DNA of 64,000 bases from an uncultured Aquimarina sp. (lineage in GTDB: Bacteria; Bacteroidota; Bacteroidia; Flavobacteriales; Flavobacteriaceae). Positions 52,332 to 62,470 of the stretch are shown piece by piece. The translations under genes and the position numbers were made by a program. The stretch's first letter is position 1; every line of letters begins with the position of its first letter. The notes under the pieces were generated by a model, which saw only the letters and a program-made list of their open reading frames with translations, did not search any database and was not told where the DNA came from. The stretch is from NCBI RefSeq assembly GCF_947492405.1, contig NZ_CANLMP010000005.1, positions 1 to 64,000 of the forward strand, written 5' to 3'.

Positions 52332-54758
52332 TTAGTTGATGATTAGTTTCTTGGCCGTAGACTCACCATCACTTTCTATTCGGACTATATAAATACCACG
52401 ACCTAGTGATAAATTCTGAGCAGAAATAGTATTGAGACCTGATTGTAATTCTATTTGAGCTTGTTTCTGACCTAAGATAGAAAATATGGTAGCATTAGCC
52501 TTTTTTACATAAGAGCTAAGACGAATAGAAAAATTATTAGTAGCTGGGTTTGGAGCTATACTAACATCAGAAAAGATACCTTCTGGCTCATCTCCTAATA
52601 TTGCTTCAGCTGATTCCAAGTTAGCCATTAAACTTTCTGCGGTTGCTGATTGCCCACAAGAACCTTCATAAATCTTCACATTAGAAAAAACCGAGGTGTT
52701 TCCACTTCCCGCATCATTGTCATTTATAAAAACTAATCGATCCATTGCTCCCGTATAAAAGTTTCCTACTGGAATTATATACGTTTTTGTTCCACTACCG
52801 TAATCATCAAAATTAGTAACTCCATAATTCTGGGTTCCGTGCACTTTAAAATACCTGTTGGCAGTTAAGGTATTATCATCTTCAAAACCAACTCCATGGA
52901 TTTCTCCCTGAGAAGAACTACTAAAATCGAATTCAATTACAGTATTAGCTGTTACTGTATAACTTAGAGCAATATATTTCCAGGTGTTATTAGTCATGGA
53001 TATAGAAGAACCTCCATTACCTATAGAGAAGTTTCCAGCAGCATCCTGGTTAGAGAACCCGTTGATATTGAAATCATTAAAATTTAATGTATCACACGTA
53101 GGAGGAGGTGGCGTTGTTCCGTCTGTAATGCTTAGGTCATCAATTGTAATATCTCCTTGCCAGCTACTACCAGTTACGACATTTAATCTTAGTTGCACAC
53201 TTGCATTCCCTGCATATGCAGAAAGATCAATACTTGCCGTATTCCAATCTGTACCTTGAGCTCCTGACCTACTAAATACACTAGTCCAATTACCAGTATT
53301 GTTGGTTCTTGCTTCAATATTTAATGCCCCAACAGCATTACCTATCATATGATATTGAAAATTAAGCGTTGGAGAAGTTAAACTACTAAAATTCAAACAC
53401 GCAGAATTTAGAATTGCTTGCTTATTTGGATATCCAGTACCATTTCCTGATGCCTCTACATAGATATACGAATTACCATCAATTGCTCCACTTGGTCCTG
53501 TTCCATTAGAAGGGGTACCTCCAGAGTTCACAGTCCAGTTAATATCATCACTTGTTGACTGAGACCAAGCTCCAATAGATCCTTCAAAGCTTTCACTATA
53601 AGGAAAAGATGAAACATCCCCTGTACATTCTTCTACCGGTGGCGGTGGTGGTGTTCCTAATCCCATTGCATTCCAGAAAGCAGGTATGGTAGCTCTTTCA
53701 CCGGAGTTAGATCCTCCTGATCCGGAACAACCTCCATATGCATGAACACCAACAGCGTTACCTGTAGCAGTATCAATAATTGGGCTACCAGAATTTCCTC
53801 CCGTAGTATCTGCTCTATACCGTACAAAAGTATTAGTCGAAGAACTTAGTGGTCCTGTATGAATCTGCTGTGTTTGGTTATCAATCCCTGTGTCAGTTCC
53901 GAAACCGGTAATTGTAATATTCGATCCTGGTGCGTCTTGTACTACATTATATGATGCGCCTTGTCCTTGAATTGGTGTTAAACCCGTTTGAGAATTAGCA
54001 AAACCATCAAAAACCGCCCAGTCATTAGCTTGGCTTGGACTATTTGGATATGGTGACACAAAATTTCCTATTGGATACTGATCCTCTGGTCCAGGATGAA
54101 CTATAGTTCTATCAGGGTTTGATTTAGGTACATTAAATTCGATTATCTCCGCTCTACTACCTACACAATGACCGGCAGTAACTAGTTTACCATTAGTAAT
54201 GATCCAACCCGTACACCCAATAGGAACTATTCTACCAATAGCATCATCAGCAGAATCTACTCTATCATCATTAGATCCACATTGAGATTTGATAGTAGGA
54301 TCGAGCTCTCCTACACTTAATTCTGAAATATTAATCCCAACTGATGAATCATTTGAAGCTACTGATAAGGTAACCGTAACTGCATCACCATTAAAATAAG
54401 CACTGGAATTGTTCCAATCCTTTATAGTTTGAGCTGTTAAAGTTTGTGTCGCTCCATCTAATTTTGAAGTAATCGTAATCGTACTATTATTCCCTAAGTT
54501 TACATCCTTAAAAAATAGACGTAACCAAGTAGCTCCTGTTTCTGAAACTTCTTCAGTAATTACTTCTGTACCGCTTTTATTGATGGATCCTTCAGATGTT
54601 AGCGTTAAATCATAAGGAGTTTCGTGTCTTGCTAAACTCTGTGTCTGAGCATAATTGACAAAGGGAATTAGCATAAATACTGCGCAGACGGCAGCAATAA
54701 TTTCGTGTTTTAATAGTAGTTTCCTATTATTAAATGAGTTTGTGCTGTGAAAATTCAT
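52332..54758 (-). CDS. T9SS-exported trypsin-like serine protease with MAM-like domain
   Basis: 808 residues. Signal peptide (to about 38). S1-like protease domain with His197 (TAGHC), Asp246 (NDWAVF) and Ser323 (GGNSGSP), preceded by a pro-region. Then a MAM-like lectin module (SESFEGSIGAWSQ through GDITIDDLSI), a second binding module, and a C-terminal T9SS sorting domain (SIAPNPATNNFSI ... GIYIVRI). So it is sent through the outer membrane and acts outside. Confidence 0.93.
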   Translation of the reverse strand: MNFHSTNSFNNRKLLLKHEIIAAVCAVFMLIPFVNYAQTQSLARHETPYDLTLTSEGSINKSGTEVITEEVSETGATWLRLFFKDVNLGNNSTITITSKLDGATQTLTAQTIKDWNNSSAYFNGDAVTVTLSVASNDSSVGINISELSVGELDPTIKSQCGSNDDRVDSADDAIGRIVPIGCTGWIITNGKLVTAGHCVGSRAEIIEFNVPKSNPDRTIVHPGPEDQYPIGNFVSPYPNSPSQANDWAVFDGFANSQTGLTPIQGQGASYNVVQDAPGSNITITGFGTDTGIDNQTQQIHTGPLSSSTNTFVRYRADTTGGNSGSPIIDTATGNAVGVHAYGGCSGSGGSNSGERATIPAFWNAMGLGTPPPPPVEECTGDVSSFPYSESFEGSIGAWSQSTSDDINWTVNSGGTPSNGTGPSGAIDGNSYIYVEASGNGTGYPNKQAILNSACLNFSSLTSPTLNFQYHMIGNAVGALNIEARTNNTGNWTSVFSRSGAQGTDWNTASIDLSAYAGNASVQLRLNVVTGSSWQGDITIDDLSITDGTTPPPPTCDTLNFNDFNINGFSNQDAAGNFSIGNGGSSISMTNNTWKYIALSYTVTANTVIEFDFSSSSQGEIHGVGFEDDNTLTANRYFKVHGTQNYGVTNFDDYGSGTKTYIIPVGNFYTGAMDRLVFINDNDAGSGNTSVFSNVKIYEGSCGQSATAESLMANLESAEAILGDEPEGIFSDVSIAPNPATNNFSIRLSSYVKKANATIFSILGQKQAQIELQSGLNTISAQNLSLGRGIYIVRIESDGESTAKKLIIN

Positions 54759-54970
54759 AAAAATAAAAGTTTTAGTATATAGAAATTAAATTTAGTTACT
54801 AAATCAACTGTTAAGGTTAGTTACGTCTTAAACAGATATTCCATAAGAAAAAAACTCAGCTATTGCTAAAAAGATCTCTATACTATTTTCTTTTATTCTT
54901 TTTTGATTTTCTACCCACGGATAAAAGTAAGGAAGAAAAAACGGTCTACAAAAAAAGTTTGAAGTCTAAA

Positions 54971-55004
54971 TTGAAAATCAAAACTTATATTATGTCTATT
55001 TTTG
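54971..55004 (+). promoter_or_regulatory. mnmE promoter candidate
   Basis: TTG 54971-54973, 23-base spacer, TATTTTTG 54997-55004, about 18 bp before the start codon. Confidence 0.5.
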
Positions 55005-55022
55005 TACTTTCATGAGTAAAAT

Positions 55023-56414
55023 ATGATTCCACAAGATACTATAGTTGCTTTGGCTACTCCTGCTGGAGCAGGAGCTATTGCTATAATACGAATTTCTGGA
55101 AACGATGCAATTGGCACATGTGCTCCTTTGTTTCGTTCTATTAGAGGTAAAGATCTTAGTAAACAAAAGAGCCATACCATACATTTAGGTCATATATTGG
55201 ATGGTGAACGCGTCTTAGATGAAGTATTAGTATCAATTTTTAAAGGAACAAATTCATATACCGGTGAACCTACGGTAGAGATCTCTTGTCACGGATCTAG
55301 TTATATACAACAAGAAATCATTCAATTATTACTTCGTAAAGGGTGTAGAGCAGCTAATGCAGGTGAGTTTACACTACGTGCTTTTATCAATGGAAAACTA
55401 GATTTATCTCAAGCAGAAGCTGTTGCGGATCTAATAGCTTCAGATTCTGAAGCTTCTCATCAGATTGCCCTGCAACAAATGCGTGGTGGTTTTAGTAATG
55501 AAATTAAAAAACTACGTGATGAACTTCTAAATTTTGCATCTCTTATCGAATTAGAACTAGATTTTGCAGAGGAAGATGTAGAGTTTGCCAACAGAACTCA
55601 GTTTCAGGATTTAATATCAAGAATTACAAAGGTTTTAAAAAGGTTAATAGACTCTTTTGCAGTAGGTAATGTAATAAAAAATGGTATTCCAGTTGCTATT
55701 GTAGGAGAACCTAACGTCGGTAAATCTACTTTGCTTAATGCTTTACTAAATGAGGAACGCGCTATTGTTTCAGACATTGCAGGAACTACCCGTGATACGA
55801 TTGAAGATGAAATCAATATTGGAGGTATCGGTTTTCGATTTATTGATACCGCAGGCATCAGAGATACTAAAGATGTGGTAGAAAGCATTGGGATCAAAAA
55901 GACTTTCGAAAAGATTGAACAGGCACAAGTAGTTATTTATCTGGTAGATAGTTCAGAGTTAACCGTTGATAGTCTAAAACAATTAAAAACTGAAATTGGT
56001 AAGATTAAGAATAAATATCCTCAGAAACCCCTAATCGTTGTTGCTAATAAAGTTGATAAACTTAATGACGGTCAAATTTCAACCCTACAATCTGAAATCG
56101 AGAATATTCATTTATTATCAGCCAAACAAAATATTGGTGTGGAGGAATTGCAAAACAAACTTCTTGAATTTGTCAATACCGGAGCCTTACGTAATGATGA
56201 AACCATAGTGACTAACTCTCGCCATTATGACGCATTGTTAAAGGCACTAGAAGAAATCCAAAAAGTACAGTACGGCATTGATAATGGGTTATCCGGAGAT
56301 CTAATGGCTATTGATATTCGTCAGGCATTATACCACTTTGGTGAAATCACAGGTGAGATTACTTCTGATGATTTGCTTGGTAATATTTTTGCTAATTTCT
56401 GTATTGGGAAGTAG
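55023..56414 (+). CDS. mnmE: tRNA uridine-5-carboxymethylaminomethyl modification GTPase
   Basis: 463 residues. N-terminal THF-binding domain (QDTIVALATPAGAGAIAIIRIS), GTPase domain with P-loop GEPNVGKST near 228, DTAGIRDT and NKVD, and the C-terminal CIGK motif that ends the protein. Works with MnmG on wobble uridines. A normal core gene. Confidence 0.98.
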   Translation: MIPQDTIVALATPAGAGAIAIIRISGNDAIGTCAPLFRSIRGKDLSKQKSHTIHLGHILDGERVLDEVLVSIFKGTNSYTGEPTVEISCHGSSYIQQEIIQLLLRKGCRAANAGEFTLRAFINGKLDLSQAEAVADLIASDSEASHQIALQQMRGGFSNEIKKLRDELLNFASLIELELDFAEEDVEFANRTQFQDLISRITKVLKRLIDSFAVGNVIKNGIPVAIVGEPNVGKSTLLNALLNEERAIVSDIAGTTRDTIEDEINIGGIGFRFIDTAGIRDTKDVVESIGIKKTFEKIEQAQVVIYLVDSSELTVDSLKQLKTEIGKIKNKYPQKPLIVVANKVDKLNDGQISTLQSEIENIHLLSAKQNIGVEELQNKLLEFVNTGALRNDETIVTNSRHYDALLKALEEIQKVQYGIDNGLSGDLMAIDIRQALYHFGEITGEITSDDLLGNIFANFCIGK

Positions 56415-56557
56415 TTTTAATTATAAATGAGATTGAAAGATTATTTATGGTTTAACTAAAAAACCATAAGTCTTTGACTTGTATCAATCGGTCAAAAATA
56501 AAACAGGGAAATTATCATTTTTTAATCTATTTTTGACAAATCAATTTTGACCTAACT

Positions 56558-57256
56558 ATGAGCATCCAAGCTAAACTATTTTTAGATGAAAAGGAGTTTA
56601 TTGTAGAGCAACACTATTTTAGTTTCTTTCAAAATGCAGATCAGACAGGAAGACCTACCAGTAAACCTATGAATCGAACTTTTGATTTTGCAATACATGG
56701 TAGTAACGACATTACTTTTTTTGAGTGGTCTATCGATTCGCAAATGATGAAAAATTGTAAAATCACAGTTTCTTCACGGTTTGGAACGAGTAAAAGCAAC
56801 ACTATAGAATTATTGGACACCTACTGTTTATATTATAAGTTACATTATCAGCACGATAGCTCTAGCCCTATGATGATATATTTCAGTTTATCTCCTGCGA
56901 CAATTCTATTCAATGGACAAGAAATGTTATCACACTGGTGGCGCAAAACTGATCCAACATTATTAGGACAACCTGTTATAGAAAGAGAAAGTGAAGATAC
57001 TGAACCAAAAGTAATAGACTATTATATTACTGATTTAGAAGGAAACAAAAAAACTGAATATGAAGTTGGTGACGAAATTTATGTTGTCGTAAAGACCAAA
57101 AACATGACAGGCAAAGAGCTTACTCTTAATTTAGTAGATAAGACAAAGGATTTCAAATATGAAGATGAAATACTTCCGAATGATCGTTTGGAAGATTATC
57201 AAATTACAAGTAATACAGAAAAAATTAAACTAGAAGTAATACCTCAACAAAATTAG
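56558..57256 (+). CDS. T6SS tube protein TssD with C-terminal extension
   Basis: 232 residues. First 130 residues match the Bacteroidota TssD/Hcp family (SIQAKLFLDEKEFIVEQ, RPTSKPMNRTFDFAIHGS, YYKLHYQHDSSSPMMIYFSLSPATILFNG). Residues about 147-232 (PKVIDYYITDLEGNKKTEYEVGDEIYVVVKTKNMTG) form an added beta-type domain beyond the usual Hcp length. No other T6SS gene is present, so this is an orphan carrier, probably for the next gene's product. A TATTTTTG box lies at 56528-56535. Confidence 0.85.
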   Translation: MSIQAKLFLDEKEFIVEQHYFSFFQNADQTGRPTSKPMNRTFDFAIHGSNDITFFEWSIDSQMMKNCKITVSSRFGTSKSNTIELLDTYCLYYKLHYQHDSSSPMMIYFSLSPATILFNGQEMLSHWWRKTDPTLLGQPVIERESEDTEPKVIDYYITDLEGNKKTEYEVGDEIYVVVKTKNMTGKELTLNLVDKTKDFKYEDEILPNDRLEDYQITSNTEKIKLEVIPQQN

Positions 57257-57262
57257 AGTTAA

Positions 57263-58402
57263 ATGGGTAAAAATACTTTTGAACTAATCATAGATGGAAA
57301 TGTAGAAGCAACTACATCCATAGAAATAGCAGATTGTTGTTGTGAAAAATCAAAGCCAGCAAAAAGTTTTGATCAATTAGTTGCACTTGTAAAACACAGC
57401 GAAGATAATCTTATCATAAAAGGTTATGATGATATGGGTGATAGGATTAGTATTATTAGAGGTATTTATTATGGAACTGAATGGAGTTTAGATTATTCAA
57501 AAGAGAAAAGTAAAGCGCGTAATTTTGCCTTTAACGAGTATACGAATAGTAATGTAGAAGCAGATGCTAGAGAAGCTCTTAAATGCTCCGAAAATTGCAA
57601 AGCAGACTTATTCAATTCATTGTTTAACAGCTTCGAGATTTTTGATTCACGATACAAAGCTGTAGATTTTGGACATTTGATTATAGGTATGGATTCCAGA
57701 AGAAGTTGGCGTGCTAAAAGTATCGGTATTCCAACACAAGGAGGCACTGGCTTAGAGCTTAATACTTGGGTAGGTGATCTTGGTGGAGGAGTTGGAAAAC
57801 TATCCTTAGATCGTGTTAGAAACCCTAAGAAGAGAGCAAAATCTCTTTTCCCTATATCGGGTAGTAGTTACGGTGCAATGGTTAATTTAGAGGGGGACAT
57901 AGCTTCTTATGTTTGTGGAATGGATAGCAATAACGAATCTAAAATTGATGATCCTACGGACAATTTCGAAACCATACACGAAGCTCTGCAAGACTACTTT
58001 GATACCAAATGGGATAAACGAGCCGTTTTCTTTTTAAAAATGTTAGATGGAGAACTCGAAGGAAATGAGCTAAAAAATAAAGACGAAGTAGTAGAATATT
58101 GTGCAGAAGCATTGAGCGATTTCTCATATTGGTATTTAGGCATAAGAATGAAAGAAAAAGGTTTGGGTGAAATAGAAGAATTTACAGCAGCTTCCGGTAA
58201 CTTTGAACCTGTATCAAAAGAAGTCGCAACCATTTTTATTGATGGATTGCTTCACGTAGTTGAAAAACCACAAAATATGATTACAGCTAGAACCAACCCC
58301 AACCCTACTCCAAGAGAAGAAACTACGGTTGATAAGGCAAGTGAGCTTTTAGAAAAACTAAAAGACAAATTCAAGAAAATGGACTTAAACCCTTTTGATT
58401 AA
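57263..58402 (+). CDS. candidate T6SS effector of unknown family
   Basis: 379 residues, 6 bp after the TssD gene. A short beta-like start (NTFELIIDGN...TTSIEIADCCCEKSK), a central motif DFGHLIIGMD (His138, Asp144) followed by TWVGDLGGG (Asp172), and a helical C-terminus ending in a charged linker. I do not recognise the fold; the spaced His/Asp residues could form a metal or hydrolase site. Place in the operon argues for an effector. Confidence 0.6.
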   Translation: MGKNTFELIIDGNVEATTSIEIADCCCEKSKPAKSFDQLVALVKHSEDNLIIKGYDDMGDRISIIRGIYYGTEWSLDYSKEKSKARNFAFNEYTNSNVEADAREALKCSENCKADLFNSLFNSFEIFDSRYKAVDFGHLIIGMDSRRSWRAKSIGIPTQGGTGLELNTWVGDLGGGVGKLSLDRVRNPKKRAKSLFPISGSSYGAMVNLEGDIASYVCGMDSNNESKIDDPTDNFETIHEALQDYFDTKWDKRAVFFLKMLDGELEGNELKNKDEVVEYCAEALSDFSYWYLGIRMKEKGLGEIEEFTAASGNFEPVSKEVATIFIDGLLHVVEKPQNMITARTNPNPTPREETTVDKASELLEKLKDKFKKMDLNPFD

Positions 58403-58403
58403 T

Positions 58404-58688
58404 ATGAAAAAGTTTTGGATTTATAGTATATTGATTTCAGTAGCTTTGGCTATTATATTTTCTGTTTTTCTATTTGTAGGTATCTCTACAGATAATCCTG
58501 CTTATCTTTCAGTGTCAAAAATGATTATTAATATTACCGTTGTTCAATTTATTGGCAGTACCATATTTGCTCTAGTTAAATTTAAAGCCCAGACTTATAA
58601 AACTATTTTCTTCCTTCTAGGTGTTTTTATAATTCTATGTTATCAGATATTCCTATACTTTGGAGCATTATCGGGTTTGCTAGGCTAG
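58404..58688 (+). CDS. small three-span membrane protein, candidate immunity protein
   Basis: 94 residues from ATG 58404, one base after the effector stop (a TTG at 58395 overlaps it). Three hydrophobic segments. Immunity proteins against cell-envelope effectors are often small membrane proteins; this is inference from position only. Confidence 0.6.
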   Translation: MKKFWIYSILISVALAIIFSVFLFVGISTDNPAYLSVSKMIINITVVQFIGSTIFALVKFKAQTYKTIFFLLGVFIILCYQIFLYFGALSGLLG

Positions 58689-59245
58689 TTTAATTGAATC
58701 GATACCCTATCGATTCCTAAATAATCTGAAATCGTCGGATCGATGTAAATCCTTTCATCCGTTTTAGAGTTTTCTATAATAACGAAATCGTGATCTTTAA
58801 AGAATGGAGAATCCAAATATTTGTGTATATCTATACCCAAAAAGTACAACTTCCCTTTAAACGCTTTTGCTTTCCATTCATTAGACAATCTTGACTTTTC
58901 TAGCAGATAATTACAAGTTGACACATAAAAATGAGCATACCCCACACAATGCGTTTTTGATGAATTAACCAGCTTGTTAGGGTCTATATCACATTTGGAT
59001 GAGGTAAACTTCAATTTTTCATTAGTAAGATTATTAGACCTATGTATAATTGATGTAATATCTAAACGGTCATTATTCGCAATAGAATTATTTATGTAGC
59101 TTATCAATTCTGAGCTATGAATAGGATATTCTTTCCTTTCTCCTACTGCTTCATATTTTATAAAAAACCGATATAAATAACCTCTGAAAATAAAAAGAAG
59201 AGCAATCAACGAAATAAGAAGGTATCTTTTTTTAACAACTTTCAT
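58685..59245 (-). CDS. membrane-anchored transglutaminase-like protein
   Basis: 186 residues with an N-terminal membrane segment (about 8-22). Transglutaminase-like triad order: Cys100 (THCVGYA), His152 (DHDFVI) and Asp169 (IYIDPT). Convergent with the T6SS module and overlapping its last gene by 4 bp. The protein probably faces the periplasm; substrate unknown. Confidence 0.75.
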   Translation of the reverse strand: MKVVKKRYLLISLIALLFIFRGYLYRFFIKYEAVGERKEYPIHSSELISYINNSIANNDRLDITSIIHRSNNLTNEKLKFTSSKCDIDPNKLVNSSKTHCVGYAHFYVSTCNYLLEKSRLSNEWKAKAFKGKLYFLGIDIHKYLDSPFFKDHDFVIIENSKTDERIYIDPTISDYLGIDRVSIQLN

Positions 59246-59822
59246 ACACTCTAAAGATAGTAAGCTTAATAATTCTTTACTAATAATGTAGTATCCAAAA
59301 ACGAGTTATCAAATTAGATGACTTATTAGAAAATATATTTACTATTTCCTTAATGGTAAATTATCTCAATAAAATACAAATTAATACTTTTCACGAATCA
59401 CATTGTACCCTATTTGTACCTTAACAAACAAAAACCCTTTATTTAAAAGGAATAATACTTTCTGTATCGTGAAGTAATTACCGGTTTTATTTAATTTTAA
59501 TTACTCTTCAATAACTACAAATCTAGTAGTTAACAATAAATTCAAAAATTTCAATTTCTGTTCGTTATTTGATTATTTTGCTTTTATAAAATCTTATTTA
59601 CACCTCAAAATCATTTTTCATATCTGAGAAAAAAGCTAAAAAGTAAAAAGACAAATCTTACATTTAATACTAAAAAATCATAAATATACTTCTGAGAAAA
59701 AGATTAAGAATTAAAATATTTACTAATGAAAATATTTCGGATATATTTTTTAATTCAAAATGTACCACGCAAACCGCATTTAGTCCATTCAACTTTTTCA
59801 TAGTTATCATAATTTTGCATCT
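59246..59822 (+). other. 577-bp non-coding AT-rich gap
   Basis: No open frame of substance on either strand. The sequence is very AT-rich, with many A/T runs, and no strong hairpin. TAATTTTG at 59810-59817 lies six bases before the next ATG and may be its -7 box, giving a nearly leaderless message; no -33 TTG is seen. Confidence 0.6.
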
Positions 59823-60818
59823 ATGAATCTTAAAGCATCCTTTATCCTTATACTAACCACTGTTTTATTGGCTAGTTGTAACCAAGAGATTAAACCAACG
59901 GCACTCACAGTTAATGCATTTAAAGATAGCATTCAGTTAGCTAAGAACACGCTAATTATAGACGTTCGGACGCCTCAAGAAACTCTGGAAGGCTACTTGC
60001 CTTCTTCTCTCAATATAAATTTTAAAAATGAATCTTTTTTAGATTCTGCTTTCGCGAAAGCGGATAAAAACAAAAGCCTATTTCTCTATTGTGGTTCAGG
60101 GCGTAGAAGTAAACTTGCTGCTACAAGACTGGTAGAAAACGGTTATGAGAATGTCCACTATTTAAATGATTCAATTTCATCTTTAGTAAAAAATGGTATG
60201 CTGTTAACTACAAAGACAAAGGAAAAATGGGAAAAATGGTATAGTAATACCGAATATATCTATGGAAAAGAAGTGAACCAATTTTTTAAATCGGTTATTG
60301 ATAGTATTCCCCCAGAAGGTGGTGCCGCATTATTTCCTGCCGAAGGTGAAGGCCGTAATGCGGTTTACACCACCCGACTTGGCTGGAAGGTTGACGCTTT
60401 TGATTTAAGTACTGAAGGTAAACGCAAAGCGGAACTTTTAGCTGAAGAAGCTGAAGTAGCTTTGAATTATAAAATCGCAGATTACGGAAAGCCTGAGCTG
60501 GTTAATACGACTTATAACGTGATAGCACTGATTTATTCTCACGTTCCTAACGATGTGCGAGTGAAAGGCAATGAAGCATTGGTTGCTTCGCTTAAGCCTG
60601 GTGGTTTTGTGGTTCTTGAGATGTTTTCTGAATGTCACAAGAACAGTGGAAGTACCTTTGGACCAAAAAGTGATGATTTTTTAGTTAGCATAGAAGAGTT
60701 AAGAAGTGAATTCAAAAATTTGAGTATATTATTAATTGAGGAAAAAGAAATAGAGTTAAGTGAAGGATACCATCAAGGAAAAGGTGTAGTTGTACGAATG
60801 ATAGCTCAAAAAAAATAG
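59823..60818 (+). CDS. lipoprotein-rhodanese-methyltransferase fusion
   Basis: 331 residues in one continuous frame. Lipobox LASC (Cys19). Rhodanese domain (about 30-125) with DVRTPQE and active-site Cys90 in CGSGRRS. From about 135 a TehB-like SAM methyltransferase (EKWYSNTEYIYGKE, FPAEGEGRNAVY, then LKPGGFVVLEMF). A cytoplasmic SAM-using enzyme behind a lipoprotein signal is unusual. An AraC gene follows after 5 bp. Confidence 0.85.
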   Translation: MNLKASFILILTTVLLASCNQEIKPTALTVNAFKDSIQLAKNTLIIDVRTPQETLEGYLPSSLNINFKNESFLDSAFAKADKNKSLFLYCGSGRRSKLAATRLVENGYENVHYLNDSISSLVKNGMLLTTKTKEKWEKWYSNTEYIYGKEVNQFFKSVIDSIPPEGGAALFPAEGEGRNAVYTTRLGWKVDAFDLSTEGKRKAELLAEEAEVALNYKIADYGKPELVNTTYNVIALIYSHVPNDVRVKGNEALVASLKPGGFVVLEMFSECHKNSGSTFGPKSDDFLVSIEELRSEFKNLSILLIEEKEIELSEGYHQGKGVVVRMIAQKK

Positions 60819-60823
60819 AAAAG

Positions 60824-61714
60824 ATGGATGAAATTGTACCAATACGCACCTTAAATGAGTGTTTTGACCAAAGTGAACATTTCAATTTTGGCATTAAGGA
60901 TATGGCCCCAAAAACAGAAGGTAAAAAACATACCCGTGAACCTCACCGCCACGATTTTTATTATGTTCTCTTTATTCATAGAGGAAGTGGATTTCATACC
61001 ATAGACTTTAAAAGTTACCAAATAGCCGATTACAGTGTCTATTTTGTTTCACCAGGACAAGTACACGCCTTACAATTGGATGAAAATACAGAAGGTTTTG
61101 CTATTTTCTTTAAGCCCGAATTTTATTTAATGAATAGCAATCCAAAAAAATTATTGGATTTTCCGTTCTTCCACACTTTAAGTAACGAACCTGCCCTATT
61201 TTTAGATGAAAACAAATTTAGTGTCATTCAGCATACCATAAGAGATATTTTTGATGAGTACACTAATTTTAAAATTGGCAGAGACCACGTCATCAGGGCA
61301 TATATTGATGTGCTTCTTGTAAAGCTTTCAAGATATTACCAAAGGGAAGAATTGGCAGGTGAACCTTTGAGAACTACCTATTTGTTACGTGAGCTAGAAA
61401 ACCTCATTGACCACAATTACATATCAATTAGAAGTGCTACAGAATATGCGGAAATGATGAATATATCATCAAAGCATTTAAGCGACATTACTCGCAAAGC
61501 ACTTAATAAGACTATTACAAATCTAATACACGAACGTATTATTATTGAAGCAAAAAGATTGCTTCTTTATACTGACTATACAGTTTCTCAAGTTGCATAC
61601 GAACTAGAATATTTGGACAAGTCTTACTTTCTACGCTTCTTTAAGAAGAACGTTGGACTTACACCAGAAACATATAGACAACAACATTTACAAAACGTTA
61701 CCGCAAAGGCTTAA
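60824..61714 (+). CDS. AraC-family transcriptional regulator
   Basis: 296 residues. Cupin-type sensor with HRHDFYYVLFIHRGSGFHTIDF near 45-65 and a C-terminal HTH (VAYELEYLDKSYFLRFFKKNVGLTPETYRQ). Downstream of the rhodanese-methyltransferase, and may control the whole group to 62926. Confidence 0.92.
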   Translation: MDEIVPIRTLNECFDQSEHFNFGIKDMAPKTEGKKHTREPHRHDFYYVLFIHRGSGFHTIDFKSYQIADYSVYFVSPGQVHALQLDENTEGFAIFFKPEFYLMNSNPKKLLDFPFFHTLSNEPALFLDENKFSVIQHTIRDIFDEYTNFKIGRDHVIRAYIDVLLVKLSRYYQREELAGEPLRTTYLLRELENLIDHNYISIRSATEYAEMMNISSKHLSDITRKALNKTITNLIHERIIIEAKRLLLYTDYTVSQVAYELEYLDKSYFLRFFKKNVGLTPETYRQQHLQNVTAKA

Positions 61715-61752
61715 TCTAAATTTTCAATTAGATTATTAATTGATTAGTAGCA

Positions 61753-61785
61753 AATGGCTGTCAAGAAATTGGCAGCCATTTTTTT
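61753..61785 (+). terminator. Rho-independent terminator
   Basis: AATGGCTG (61753-61760) pairs with CAGCCATT (61773-61780), followed by a T-run. Confidence 0.9.
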
Positions 61786-61860
61786 GTCCACCATAACCAC
61801 TTTTTTGTGAACCAAATTCAGTTTTCAATTAGGGAACTTTATCCTATAAAAGTAACACCT

Positions 61861-62469
61861 ATGAAAACAAATAAAGAGAGTTGGGATTCTCGCTATACTA
61901 ATGAAAAGTACATTTTTGGCCTTGAGCCAGATGTATACTTACAAGAAAAAGAAAACCTAATTAAGTCTGGTCAAAAGGTATTGGCTATAGGCGGTGGCGA
62001 AGGTAAAAATGAAATCTATTTGGCGAAAAAAGGTGCTGAAGTAATGAATGTAGATATTTCTGCAGTAGGTCTTCAAAAGGCATTGAGTTTTGCCGATTTA
62101 AATAGTGTAGAGATTCAAACCGAGGAAGCCGATTTATTAAACTGGAATTGGCCAGATTCGGAATATGACATCGTTACTTGGTTCTTTGTTCATTTTGCCA
62201 TTGAGGATAATCCATACATACTACAAAATATACTCAAGACACTTAAACCTGGTGGTATTTTAATTGGCAACGTTTTCTCTGACCATACTGGTGCAGATAG
62301 AAAAGGAAATAAGGTAATCACTAGATATGACGAAGACACTTTTAAAGTGATTGAACCTCAAACCATCGGTATGGAATTTAAAAGAGGACAACGCAGAAGA
62401 AAACCCGAACTAGAACCTGATGAAACATTCGGATTTACCATTTACAAGAAACTATTAAATCAAATATAA
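61861..62469 (+). CDS. SAM-dependent methyltransferase
   Basis: 202 residues from ATG 61861; a GTG at 61807 gives an 18-residue longer form that lacks family homology. Starts ESWDSRYTNEKYIFGLEPD, as the methyltransferase half of the fusion at 59823 does. Motif I AIGGGEGKNEIYLA, NVDIS (acidic) and LKPGGILIGNVF. TehB-like. Cytoplasmic, so this is the ordinary form of the fused enzyme. Confidence 0.9.
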   Translation: MKTNKESWDSRYTNEKYIFGLEPDVYLQEKENLIKSGQKVLAIGGGEGKNEIYLAKKGAEVMNVDISAVGLQKALSFADLNSVEIQTEEADLLNWNWPDSEYDIVTWFFVHFAIEDNPYILQNILKTLKPGGILIGNVFSDHTGADRKGNKVITRYDEDTFKVIEPQTIGMEFKRGQRRRKPELEPDETFGFTIYKKLLNQI

Positions 62470-62470
62470 A

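Noticed and set aside
56558..58688. A complete type VI secretion system
   Set aside because: Only the TssD-type carrier is present; no sheath, baseplate or ClpV genes are nearby.
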